NCBI RefSeq assembly: GCF_023558375.1
Contig: NZ_CP083761.1
Span: 1,601,001-1,665,000 of the forward strand
Direction of reading: 5' to 3'
Source of the DNA: Chroococcidiopsis sp. CCMEE 29
GTDB taxonomy: Bacteria; Cyanobacteriota; Cyanobacteriia; Cyanobacteriales; Chroococcidiopsidaceae
DNA: 64,000 bases
Under the pieces are notes generated by a model, which worked only from the letters and a program-made list of their open reading frames with translations, was not told the DNA's origin and made no database searches. The position numbers and the translations under genes are program-made. Below, in pieces: positions 55,386 through 64,000 of the stretch (position 1 is its first letter; every line of letters starts with the position of its first letter).

Positions 55386-56730
55386 TTAATTTTTGACAAT
55401 CGGCTTTTCCGGATTATCCATGCCTGCTTGACCAATTGCATAATTTTCGCCACTTACGATTTCCCACTTTCTTGGCTGATAAAATATACATTTACTAATA
55501 TTTTCCTTTCCGCTTTCTACTGTAAATTTAAAGGATTCAACGCAATCAAGGTGATAAAGTTTTTCCTTTTTAGCGTAGATATCCATAATATATGCACCAA
55601 GCTTTAACCCCAGGTAAGGCATTTGTAGTTGTATTTCGTGTTCTCCCGGTAAGAGATTTATTAGATTTTTATCGCTTAGGCTGTTAAAAACTAAAACCGT
55701 ATCACCTCCTTCTGCTAGTCCTTTAATTGCCAAGGTAATACCAACATTATTAATTTTTTCCTGAGCTTTACAACCAATACAAAAGTAAATTGGTTCACCA
55801 CTGATCGGTGATTCAATTAACTGTCCTTCATTATTTCTAAAAAATAGCGAGTAAATGTCCAAACCTACAGCTTGTCTTTTTTTCAGAAGGGTGATTGGCT
55901 CTGAATAGTTTTCTATTCCATCTAGAAATAGCTCCTTTTCATACTGATTCATGATTGAAGCTGTATCACCCATCCCGACAAACTTACCTTTTTGTAAGTA
56001 AACTGCAGAGTCACATACAGTTAAGACTGAATGGGAGTTATGGCTAACTAAAATGAAAGATGTTCCTTTCTGACGAAGCTCATGCAGCTTCTGAAAACAT
56101 TTCCCTCTAAACCGACTATCTCCCACCGCTAGCACTTCATCAATCAAGAGAATGTCAGGGTCGGTATAAATCGCACTAGCAAACCCTAGCCGTGCTTGCA
56201 TCCCAGAACTATAACTTTGTACTGGTGCATTAATTGCATTGCCAATTTCCGCAAAATCTACAACCGCATCAAATCGTTCATCAATTTCCTTTTTAGATAA
56301 GCCCAAAATTGCCATATTGACATAAATGTTTTCCTGTCCGGTCAAAATTGGGCTAAACCCTGCTCCTAATGCGATCAGCGGTGCTATTCGACCATTAACC
56401 TCCACAGAACCAGTATCTGGCTTAATCAAACCAGCAATAATCCGCAGTAGTGTCGATTTTCCACTGCCATTTCTTCCCACCAAACCAAGCGCTTCTCCGC
56501 GTCGCAATTCTAGGTTGACGTCCTTTAATGCCCAGAACTCTTTTGGTCGCAGTTTCTCACTCTCTCTTTCCTCGAATCCCCACTACCTCGGTGGCAATAT
56601 CCTGGACGCCATAGAGTAGCGATCGCTTCAAGTCCCGGCAAAACTTCTTCGATGTTCCCTTAACCGAAAGAACCACCTCACCGTCTTGTGGCCTTCCTAA
56701 AATTTCTTGATCAGTGATGCTAATCGTCAT
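55386..56730 (-). pseudogene. wzt: Wzt-type ABC transporter ATP-binding protein, frameshifted at a GA repeat
   Basis: The true start is the ATG at 56728-56730, overlapping the permease stop as TAATG. That frame (QEILGRPQDGEVVLSVKGTS, SLLYGVQDIATEVVGIRGKRE) stops with TGA just after AAAGAGAGAG near 56565-56575. The body continues in another frame: FWALKDVNLELRRGEA, GLVGRNGSGKST, YSSGMQARLGFASA, ILLIDEVLAVGD, then a C-terminal domain to 55386. Adding one GA unit restores a 448-residue protein. Whether the gene is dead, phase-variable or wrongly sequenced cannot be told here. A TTG at 56507 cannot give a full domain. Confidence 0.8.
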
Positions 56731-57623
56731 TAGGAACTCATCCTTTCAACTACAAAAGGCATCGCTAGACGATATACCAGCCACGCCAGCAGCAAACCCA
56801 CTATGGTAATCAGACTCGCTAACCAAAACCCGTAGGGGTTTGATACCACACCTGTTGTTGCCAGTTCCCGTGTTGTTACAAGCAAAGGAGTAACTGGATT
56901 TAGTTGCACAAGTGTTGCTAATCCCCCGCCGCTAGGGAGTGGATAAACCACAGGTGTCAAAAACAGCCAAAATCCGGTAATCAGCGTCAGACCTTTTGAA
57001 ATGTCGCTATAAAGAGCACCTAGGGGAGCCATTAACAAGCCGAAAAAAGTTCCTAGCATAACCAAATGAATTAAGGCCACTGGCGCCAGGATCGCCGTCC
57101 AGCTGACTGGCATGCGAAACCACAAAAACAATGCCACAATCAAAATTAACTTAATTGCAAAGTTAAAAAATACCTCGCCCAATTTGGCCAGAATGAGTGC
57201 CTCACGCGGAAAGTTGATTCTCGCTAACATTTGTTTTGCAGCAGCTACTGCTTGCACTGGACCATTCAGTGCTTCGGTAAAGGTCTGCCACAGAGTCATG
57301 CTAAACATCACATAAGCCGGATACGGCAGCTCTGTCTCGCCAACATTAACGATGTTGGCGTTGCTGGCTAACGTGAAACCGATGGCAGCTACAATAGGCG
57401 GAGCAAAAGCCCAAAAAATTCCGAGAAAAGACTGCCGGTACTGAGCATTTATATCCCGCACCATCAACTGCCAAGCTAGTTCCCGAGAACCAAGCAAGTC
57501 TCGTCCCATCTGTTTGAATAATTGAACCGGTTGTCTCAGCCGACTCTCAGAGGTATAAACCACCCTAGACAAGCTGCGACTTGTTACTTGAGTTGGCTGC
57601 AATTGTCTACCCCACTTTTTCAT
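56730..57623 (-). CDS. wzm: ABC-2 type polysaccharide export permease (Wzm type)
   Basis: The 297-residue protein has a polar N-terminus and then GSRELAWQLMVRDINAQYRQSFLGIFWAF, the Wzm/TagG coupling segment. Six membrane helices follow, with ALYSDISKGLTLITGFWLFLTPVVYP as the conserved later motif. Its stop and the start of the ATPase gene share a base (TAATG), a sign of translational coupling. It is the second exporter permease of the window and clearly different in sequence from the one at 28397-29245. The ATG is at 57621-57623. Confidence 0.9.
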   Translation of the reverse strand: MKKWGRQLQPTQVTSRSLSRVVYTSESRLRQPVQLFKQMGRDLLGSRELAWQLMVRDINAQYRQSFLGIFWAFAPPIVAAIGFTLASNANIVNVGETELPYPAYVMFSMTLWQTFTEALNGPVQAVAAAKQMLARINFPREALILAKLGEVFFNFAIKLILIVALFLWFRMPVSWTAILAPVALIHLVMLGTFFGLLMAPLGALYSDISKGLTLITGFWLFLTPVVYPLPSGGGLATLVQLNPVTPLLVTTRELATTGVVSNPYGFWLASLITIVGLLLAWLVYRLAMPFVVERMSS

Positions 57624-57628
57624 TTACT

Positions 57629-58540
57629 TCACCTTTTTGGGTTCCCTCCTAGCCGCAATCTTATTTCTTCCAAAACTTCTGCGTAATGTACAAATAAGGC
57701 AACGAGAAACACTTGAATTTTTTGTCTATTATTTTTTAACTCGACAGTTGAAAAATAAAAAAATTGACTCATAATATAGTTTATTGGAGGTCTCAAGCAA
57801 GATAAATCGGTTAATAACTGCATTAATGCGTACTTAGCATCTTTGTTTTTATCTAATCTATAGTAAGTTCCTCCCCTTACACGAGCAACTCTGTTATATA
57901 ACTGAGCTAAAGAATATCTAGCAGGGTGATCTACATAGCAGTCATCTGCGTAAATTATTGAATAGCCACGGGAAAAAACTCGTTTACCCCACTCTGTATC
58001 ACCCCCTGACTTCAATTTAGAATTAAACAATCCTACGTCTTTAAAAACATGCTAGAATGTAAAAAGGTTTGCTGTGGCACCGAACTTGTACTTTTCAATA
58101 TATTTGTTTTGTTTAAGATATGTAATACGGTCATATATTTCTACCGCTGTAGGATGGTTTGGATTCTTAAAGAATATTTCTATCCTCCCCGCAACCAGCC
58201 CACACTTCGGCACAGATAAAAGATGCTGTACACCTACCTCAAGCCAATTAAGGGCAGGAATGCAATCTGAATCAGTAAAAGCTATTATCTCTCCCCTAGC
58301 AATTGAAATTCCTTTATTGCGAGCAGCGTAAGAACCCGGTTGAGGTTCATTAGTGAAAGATGTTTGAGGAAATTGGCTCACTAAAAATTTAATATTTTCA
58401 ACTGAGCCATTATCCACAACAATAATTTCATAAAGGCTTTTTGGATAGCTCTGTATCTCTAAGACCTGTAAGCAAATTTTTAAACCTCCAGAGTTATTGA
58501 AAACTGGAATAATCACGGAAACAAACAGGTCGTATTTCAT
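57629..58540 (-). pseudogene. GT2 glycosyltransferase interrupted by an in-frame amber codon
   Basis: From the ATG at 58538-58540 (MKYDLFVSVIIPVFN) the frame runs through VVDNGS, FTNEPQPGSYAARNKGI and FTDSDCIPALNWLE to a TAG at 58052-58054. It then continues in the same frame with HVFKDVGLFNSKLKSGGDTEWGKRV and the RGYSIIYADDCYVDHPAR segment to 57629. The two parts make one normal GT2 enzyme of about 303 residues. The only start for the second part is a TTG within it. A nonsense mutation is most likely. The stop at 57629 lies 5 bp before the Wzm start. Confidence 0.75.
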
Positions 58541-58552
58541 CCTTAGTTGCAC

Positions 58553-58992
58553 CCTTTTTGATGTGCAGTGCCACTGGCTTATAAATTTTATTACTTAAGT
58601 ATGATTAAAATTTATAGATGTTCAAAAAGGGTAAATCAATCTTTTGTCAAGAAGAATATTAGCTTATTCTACATACTTTAATCGTTTAGGGTAAAATTAA
58701 TTTGTTTTTTTAAAAGCTATTATTTAAAGCAAGTTCTTTATGTTTTAAAACACCTATTATATTGAATATATTAGATATGCAAAATACTATTTTTCATCCG
58801 AATTGTCTAGGTTATGGCATCTTTTGAGCTATCAGTATGTTCTTCTAAAGATAAAAAATTGTCGATACAGTTAAGTTCAGGAGTCTTACAGCGTAATTTG
58901 GTTAAAAAAGTCAAGCTAAGTTGAGCAGCACTAGAAAAAGTCAGGATTGACTGAATAGCTCTTGCAAGAATTAAGTTAGGCATAGCGAATCA
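58553..58992. other. 440-bp intergenic region with conserved element copy D
   Basis: AT-rich and without a gene. It contains copy D of the four-copy element (58833-58950). Its length and the change of gene group suggest a transcription start for the genes below 58552. Confidence 0.55.
58833..58950 (-). promoter_or_regulatory. Conserved intergenic element, copy D
   Basis: It aligns with copy A over AAAAATTGTCGATACAG, TTCAGGAGTCTTACAG, AAGTCAAGCTAAGTTG and ACTAGAAAAAGTCAGG, and with copies B and C over the GTCGATACAG core. It lies about 290-410 bp upstream of the GT2 gene beginning at 58540. Function is unknown. Confidence 0.5.
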
Positions 58993-60861
58993 CTACGCGC
59001 TTTGCACGCCCTCACTTGCTTGACTTGTTTCATGCTGCATCTGGTGATAATTCCAGAGTTTACCGCGCTGTTGAAGCAACTCTTGATACCCTCCCTGCTC
59101 CACAATCCGCCCCTGCTCAAGCACCACCACCTTATCTGCTCGGACAATCGTAGAGAGCCGATGGGCAATTGCAATCACAGTGCGCCCTACATATAGCCTT
59201 TCTAGTGACTCTTGAATCAACCGTTCAGAAACAGAGTCCAGCGCACTAGTTGCCTCATCCAAGATCAGAATATCTGGATTGCGTAGCAGAGCACGCGCGA
59301 TCGCTATCCGCTGACGTTGACCTCCAGATAAACGGACTCCTCGATCCCCCAGTTGTGTGTCGAAGCCCTCGGGCAACTCTTGGATAAATTCCAGCGCATT
59401 AGCAAGTCGAGCTACCTCCCAAATTGCAGTTTCCTCTGCTCCCTCCATCGCATATCCAATATTGTTCCGAACAGAAGTGTTGAAAATGAACGTATCCTGA
59501 CTCACAATAGCCAGCTTTCGGCGCAGTGAGTTGATCTCAAACTCTCGCAGATCAATCCCATCAATGAGAACCGAGCCGTGGGTAGGATCGTAAAATCGTG
59601 CAATGAGGTCTGCCAATGTGGTTTTCCCAGCACCGGAAGCTCCAACTAGTGCCGTCATCTTTCCCCGTTCGATAGTTAGCGTAATGTTGTGCAACACCAG
59701 ACTACTGGAGTCATAGCCAAAATCTACAGAAATGAACTCAATGGTTCTGCGAAATCCCGAAAACTGGGCTTTACCATTTTGTAAGTATGGTTTATTGTCA
59801 GTTCGCAGAAGCTCCTTAATATTGTTCAATGCTCCTTGATAGGTGCTTAACTGTGCTCTGGCTCCATTCATCTGACGTACAACTGGCATCAAGCGCATTA
59901 AGACAAACAAAAACGTCAACAACGAAGCTGACTGCAATTGGCCTTTCTGAATCAGGACAGTAAAAGCCAGAATTAACATGCCAATCAGCATTGTGGTAGA
60001 CGCACCTTCCGAGAGCGGTTCTACTAATGCATCAAATGATACAGCTTTGGTACTAGCTTTAAGCAGCTGCTCGCTGGCATCGTAAAACCTTCGGCGCTCA
60101 AAGTTCTGAGCCGCGAAAGCCTTGACTGTGCGAATGCCATTGATAAATTCTAGCGAAACTGAAGCGTACCAACCACCAGCTTTTGACTTTTCAAAACTAG
60201 CCTCTCGTACCCGTCTTAGCAGGAATGCTATCCCTACCGATAGCAAACTAAACAGCATCACTGAGATAATCGTCAGCTGCCACGATAGCAAGAACATTGA
60301 TGCCATATAAACCAACAGGGTAGAGACCCTGGTGATTAAAAGAGACATCATGTTAAAAACATGTGTAAGCTGGTACGTTTCGAGTGTAACAATATTAACT
60401 AATTCTCCGGAACGCGTCTTGGAGAAGTAACTCAAGCTCACCGCTTGCAATTGTTCAAAAAGACGTTTGCGCAGCCGGTCTGCTAGATTAAGCTGAGCTC
60501 TCTGGTTGTAAATTTGTCCCAGATAGGCAAAGGCTGAACGTAACCAAGTTATCACTAAAATCAGTGTACATATTCGATAAACACGCTCAGAGATAGAAGC
60601 ATTTACCCCTAGTATCCAAATATCAAACCAGTCAATTCCTGTTTCAATTGACTCTGCATTCGGATTAGTTAAAGTTTGTAGGAAAGATAAGATAAACCCA
60701 ATTCCAAATCCCTCAAAAAGTGCTGCTAGTAAAGTTAACACCAGAGCCAAGACCGCAATCCGCCAAAAGTATTTGAACTCTTGCAGGATAAAATAGTTGT
60801 CTTTCCAAAAGCTTGTAGCTTTCATTAAATTGCAGATTAGCTTGGGAAGTTGTAAATGCAT
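58993..60861 (-). CDS. MsbA-like ABC transporter, permease fused to ATPase
   Basis: The 622-residue half-transporter has six membrane helices in residues of about 30-310, with RLRKRLFEQLQAVSLSYFSKTRSGELVN as coupling helix. The ATPase domain carries LVGASGAGKTTLADL (Walker A), LSGGQRQRIAIARALLR (signature), ILILDEATSALD (Walker B) and AIAHRLSTI (H loop). Members next to polysaccharide genes are usually lipid-linked oligosaccharide flippases (PglK-like) or lipid exporters. Either would fit, since this locus also has Wzm/Wzt systems. The ATG is at 60859-60861, with another at 60823-60825. Confidence 0.9.
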   Translation of the reverse strand: MHLQLPKLICNLMKATSFWKDNYFILQEFKYFWRIAVLALVLTLLAALFEGFGIGFILSFLQTLTNPNAESIETGIDWFDIWILGVNASISERVYRICTLILVITWLRSAFAYLGQIYNQRAQLNLADRLRKRLFEQLQAVSLSYFSKTRSGELVNIVTLETYQLTHVFNMMSLLITRVSTLLVYMASMFLLSWQLTIISVMLFSLLSVGIAFLLRRVREASFEKSKAGGWYASVSLEFINGIRTVKAFAAQNFERRRFYDASEQLLKASTKAVSFDALVEPLSEGASTTMLIGMLILAFTVLIQKGQLQSASLLTFLFVLMRLMPVVRQMNGARAQLSTYQGALNNIKELLRTDNKPYLQNGKAQFSGFRRTIEFISVDFGYDSSSLVLHNITLTIERGKMTALVGASGAGKTTLADLIARFYDPTHGSVLIDGIDLREFEINSLRRKLAIVSQDTFIFNTSVRNNIGYAMEGAEETAIWEVARLANALEFIQELPEGFDTQLGDRGVRLSGGQRQRIAIARALLRNPDILILDEATSALDSVSERLIQESLERLYVGRTVIAIAHRLSTIVRADKVVVLEQGRIVEQGGYQELLQQRGKLWNYHQMQHETSQASEGVQSA

Positions 60862-61169
60862 TTTTTATAGAATCGATTTAGACTCTTTAGTTACTGACTA
60901 CTAGGGGTAGGGTAGATTGCTCTAGTTGGAGACATCCTGAAAATACTCCAGGTAAGCTTCTTCACTGTTTCTATCCTGAATGAAGAGCATTCCATATCTG
61001 CTCAAGCATTGGTTTAGCCACCAATCAGAGTTGAACATCCAGTTATGTTCACTCAACCAAAGCTAGCTGCAACTCGATAGGCTTTTCAGCTATATGCACT
61101 GAGTCGCACTACTTATATCAAGAAAAATTATTCACATATTTATGTAAAACTAGATGTTTTTAAATTTAT
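60862..61169. other. 308-bp intergenic region, nothing recognised
   Basis: AT-rich, without an open frame, hairpin with T-tract or repeat shared with the rest of the window that I can see. Confidence 0.5.
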
Positions 61170-63026
61170 CTACTTAGCTAGGTGCCATTTCAAATCGTTA
61201 GGTTTAAAAATATGAACTCCTGATTCACCAGGGTCAAAGCCCACTAGCAAATAGTCGTTTCTTGATGCGTTTGGAATAGAAATAGTCATTTCTTTCTGAT
61301 TTATTACGTATCCTTTGAACCCCCAGAGACTTCTGAAAAGCTGGCTTTTAACATTGTGATAACTGATCAATCCTTTTACTCCTAACTTGCCTAGTTCTGC
61401 TTTGTTTGCACCCATGAAATCAAACTTTTCTTCTCCAATTTTAACAGATACTAATAACTCATCATTAAGCAATTGAACTTGAACGCCTTCATCTTTTCCT
61501 GAGGAGTTTGGATCGTAGTTATCCAAATTATTAACTACTCTTAGAGTGAGATCGTCACGGTTGGCAATTGAAGCAAGCATCTTTAACTGACTTAAGCTTC
61601 CAAAACGTCCAGTAACATCATTTAGAAGGTATACCCTACGAATATCTGAACTTCTAATTTCTTTAGATACTACATTTTGTAATTGGGTTGAAAGTGCATT
61701 AGATTCAACCAACTTTTCTTGGTTGTCAGCAATAGTTGTAAAGAAAAAAAATGGATTGATTAATATAGATACTGCAAATGTACAGAGTATTATGGTTCTT
61801 TTCAAGTCAGCTTGAAGATGGCTTGATTGGAAAAACCTGGATATAGCGTATACAAATAACGGTAAAGAAAACATCTGACCAAAATATAAAAATCTTGGAG
61901 CAGGATCTAAAAGTAGCGGTATTGTAAAGGCAATGACTGCTAATATTAAAAAAGTGATTAGCTCTGAGCAATATTTTTTGTTTTTTAGCAAAAGAACAAC
62001 AGCAGACAAACCTATTAAATTCAAACTTAATGCCAAAAAACTTCTAATAAAGTCAAAATCATTAATCGCTGCAGTCAATATTTTTTTAATAATGTCAAAA
62101 GCACTTGTTTCTGGGTTGCCTGACAAAGTGAAGAAGAACGCTGAAAACACTTTAATAGGATATAAAACGTTAACAGGCAATCCTAAAAAAGTAGTAGATG
62201 AAAGTTGTTTTAGTGGATAAGCACCTACAGAGCTTTGGGAGGCGATAAATTTGACTAAAATATATAGAAATATTGGATAAATTATTAAAAGTATAAGCGG
62301 AAAATGTTTAACAATGATTAATCGGAGTTTCTTTAAAGAAAAGTAGCTTGTAGGGGATTTTGCATAAATCACATATAAGTAATAATAAACTACAATAACT
62401 GGCGATACAATAGCAGTTTCTTTAGAGAAGACTGACAACGTTAATAACCCTATAATTGAAAATAGTAGTAATAAACTTCTGGAGTAATTTATATAAATAT
62501 ATGTTGTAATTAGAGCACCCATACCAAATAATGCGCCCAGCATATCACCGCGAAATGCAGGAAAAAAAAGTACTGGATAAGCTGAAATTGTACTTAGAAA
62601 TAGTAATGCTGCCAAAAGCGAATTCATCACACTAAGGCGCATTACTAAACGAGTATATAAGTACACTAAGGCACAACAAAGTGAATGACCTATATAGTTC
62701 GTGGTTAGAAAAGCTACTGAATTTGGCGTATTTGCAATAAGACTTTCGATGTATAAAGTTGCATTTACAGGTGGTCGGATAAAATGGCTGATATCATCGA
62801 ATAGTTCAGGATAATTTGAGAAGTAATATCTGAATCCATCAGTAAACCACTCTAAAGGAGATGTTTGAAAAAACCGAGTGCTGTGCAGCACTAAAGAAAA
62901 GTCATCTTTACTAAGAGCATAGGAAGACAAATAGGATAAATTTTCCAAGATTGTTAAAGTTAAAGCTGTAACTGTAATTGCAATAGCCCAATATAGGTCT
63001 TTTTTCAACGGTAACTTTACAAACAT
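61170..63026 (-). CDS. GT-C-like polytopic membrane protein
   Basis: The 618-residue protein has about eleven membrane helices. After the first helix a loop reads LSKDDFSLVLHSTRFFQTSPLEWF, with a double aspartate where GT-C enzymes keep their catalytic acid. A following HFIRPPVNATLYI resembles the PMT/GT83-like layout seen also in the 8126-9847 protein. The C-terminal 180 residues are soluble (VYLLNDVTGRFGSLSQLKML to the end). It may use a lipid-linked pentose or hexose made by the adjacent UbiA-type gene. The substrate is not known. The ATG is at 63024-63026. Confidence 0.7.
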   Translation of the reverse strand: MFVKLPLKKDLYWAIAITVTALTLTILENLSYLSSYALSKDDFSLVLHSTRFFQTSPLEWFTDGFRYYFSNYPELFDDISHFIRPPVNATLYIESLIANTPNSVAFLTTNYIGHSLCCALVYLYTRLVMRLSVMNSLLAALLFLSTISAYPVLFFPAFRGDMLGALFGMGALITTYIYINYSRSLLLLFSIIGLLTLSVFSKETAIVSPVIVVYYYLYVIYAKSPTSYFSLKKLRLIIVKHFPLILLIIYPIFLYILVKFIASQSSVGAYPLKQLSSTTFLGLPVNVLYPIKVFSAFFFTLSGNPETSAFDIIKKILTAAINDFDFIRSFLALSLNLIGLSAVVLLLKNKKYCSELITFLILAVIAFTIPLLLDPAPRFLYFGQMFSLPLFVYAISRFFQSSHLQADLKRTIILCTFAVSILINPFFFFTTIADNQEKLVESNALSTQLQNVVSKEIRSSDIRRVYLLNDVTGRFGSLSQLKMLASIANRDDLTLRVVNNLDNYDPNSSGKDEGVQVQLLNDELLVSVKIGEEKFDFMGANKAELGKLGVKGLISYHNVKSQLFRSLWGFKGYVINQKEMTISIPNASRNDYLLVGFDPGESGVHIFKPNDLKWHLAK

Positions 63027-63038
63027 GTTTAGCTAATC

Positions 63039-63914
63039 CTATGAGAGAGAAAGAATTAAAAGGCTAGTCAAGGCCCATAGCAGAAGAGTTAAGAAGAGCT
63101 GGGTGCTTTTAAATAGAGTTATCTCTGGTGCTTCTCCTTCTCCTTGTTCAGATAAGGCTTGATACTTGAAAATTCCATACGTTACAAAGGGGATTGTAGC
63201 GAGCATCCAGTGAGATTTTGCTTCATCAATTGCCCACAGAGAATATGACATGAGCGTACTCGCAGTTACAACACTTTCCATCCGGTTTAACCAAGGCAAT
63301 GTGTACTGCTTTAGTACTCTCCTTGTTGTTCCTTTACTTCCTAAAGATTTAAGTTCAGCCTTACGTTTTTCGATTCCCAAATACAAAGCTAGAAGACCTA
63401 CACATAGGACAAACCAATCAGAAACTGGCACAGCAGTAGCAGCTGCTCCCCCTAATGCTCTTAGAACAAATCCAGCGGAGATGCACAGAATATCAATAAT
63501 GGGTTCATGTTTGAGCCCTAGGTTATAACCAGTCTGAACCAAGGCGTAGGTACCAACTGAAATTCCTAGCCATGGAGTGATAGAAAAACTGATTAGTAAG
63601 CTTCCGGCTAAACACGTCACTGCTGTTAAAAGAGCAACTGGAACAGGCACTAAACCAGCTGCGATCGGGCGCTTACACTTAATGGGGTGTTGACGGTCTG
63701 CCTTAACATCAGCAACATCATTGATTAAATAAAAACTACTAGCAGTCAAAGAGAAAACTATGAAGGCTACACTTGCTAATAGTACTGATGTTGCATCAAG
63801 TTGCAGAGCAAATAGAGGAGCAGCAAACACCACCAAATTTTTAACCCAATGGTGGGGACGCATTGCCTTAAGCAGATAATAATAGGGATGGCTAATCTTA
63901 GTTATGCTGGTCAT
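63039..63914 (-). CDS. Polyprenyl-phosphate phosphoribosyltransferase-like UbiA protein
   Basis: The 291-residue membrane protein begins YYLLKAMRPHHWVKNLVVFAAPLF, the signature of decaprenyl-phosphate phosphoribosyltransferases (Rv3806c type) among UbiA enzymes. Acidic motif 1, LINDVADVKADRQHP, is followed by KCKRPIAAG; a second motif with GLKHEPIIDILCISAGFVLRALGG lies in the middle. About eight helices are present. In mycobacteria the enzyme moves 5-phosphoribose to decaprenyl phosphate, a precursor of arabinofuranose donors. Here it suggests a lipid-linked pentofuranose or a similar donor. It lies 13 bp before the GT-C-like gene. The ATG is at 63912-63914. Confidence 0.85.
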   Translation of the reverse strand: MTSITKISHPYYYLLKAMRPHHWVKNLVVFAAPLFALQLDATSVLLASVAFIVFSLTASSFYLINDVADVKADRQHPIKCKRPIAAGLVPVPVALLTAVTCLAGSLLISFSITPWLGISVGTYALVQTGYNLGLKHEPIIDILCISAGFVLRALGGAAATAVPVSDWFVLCVGLLALYLGIEKRKAELKSLGSKGTTRRVLKQYTLPWLNRMESVVTASTLMSYSLWAIDEAKSHWMLATIPFVTYGIFKYQALSEQGEGEAPEITLFKSTQLFLTLLLWALTSLLILSLS

Positions 63915-64000
63915 GCTATAGGAAAGCTAGGAAAGCTTAGATAGTCAGTTATAACGGGTAGAGGTTAGCTGTTTTTATCTAGCTTGTACCGGTTAAAATA

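Noticed and set aside
55386-56507. A complete 373-residue ABC ATPase starting at 56507
   Set aside because: The start is a TTG just before the Walker A loop and would omit the first strands of the nucleotide-binding fold; the real N-terminus lies upstream in another frame.
2878-58054. Amber codon reassignment in this organism
   Set aside because: Several intact genes use TAG as their ordinary stop (13661-13663, 21749-21751), and two of the interrupted genes are decayed transposases.

Overview
The window is chromosomal DNA from a cyanobacterium. The palindrome GCGATCGC (HIP1) recurs throughout (for example near 12120, 20776, 22066, 35550, 42909, 56610 and 59296). The insertion sequences, the WD40-type STAND ATPase and the polysaccharide gene families are also typical of large-genome cyanobacteria. 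Genus cannot be decided from the sequence. Gene families were recognised by reading the proteins; no search was run.

The window is one very large cell-surface polysaccharide locus (exopolysaccharide, capsule or O-antigen). Every biosynthetic gene is on the minus strand, so transcription runs from high to low coordinates. From the upstream end: a UbiA-type polyprenyl-phosphate phosphoribosyltransferase (63039-63914), a GT-C-like membrane protein, an MsbA-like ABC exporter, a GT2 gene broken by an amber codon, a Wzm/Wzt exporter whose ATPase gene is frameshifted, and GT2 and GT4 glycosyltransferases (51790-58552). Next come an unrecognised gene (50501-51418) and a group with a polyprenyl-phosphate GT2, a methyltransferase, a GT-C-like protein, a YdcF-like protein and two GT61 paralogues around a methyltransferase (41259-49312). 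A dTDP-sugar section follows (rmlA, rmlC, a phosphomannose-isomerase-type cupin; rmlB lies further on) and is interrupted by an IS110 copy and a 1196-residue STAND NTPase with 14 WD40 repeats. After that come StrF-like and GT2 transferases, rmlB and a second Wzm/Wzt exporter (26981-29245). Two insertion sequences (24566-26902) separate this from a methyltransferase- and GT2-rich part (182-24353), which contains an IS630 nested inside a decayed ISKra4.

Together the genes would make nucleotide and lipid-linked sugars (rmlA/B/C, UbiA-like enzyme, two polyprenyl-phosphate GT2), assemble chains (GT2, GT4, GT61, GT-C), methylate them heavily (13 methyltransferase genes, two broken) and export them by ABC-2 transporters whose ATPases carry long C-terminal regions.

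The locus shows active remodelling. Small modules are shared between unrelated enzymes (an N-terminal RLKYL...RGMRYALA segment, a beta-sandwich-like GW domain and a C-terminal SKFWKLR tail). There is a 692-bp near-identical repeat between two GT2 genes, a tandem methyltransferase duplication with one copy frameshifted, several nonsense- or frameshift-broken genes, five insertion sequences and several families of dispersed intergenic repeats. The least explained signal is a roughly 100-150 bp non-coding element present four times in one orientation upstream of minus-strand gene groups.
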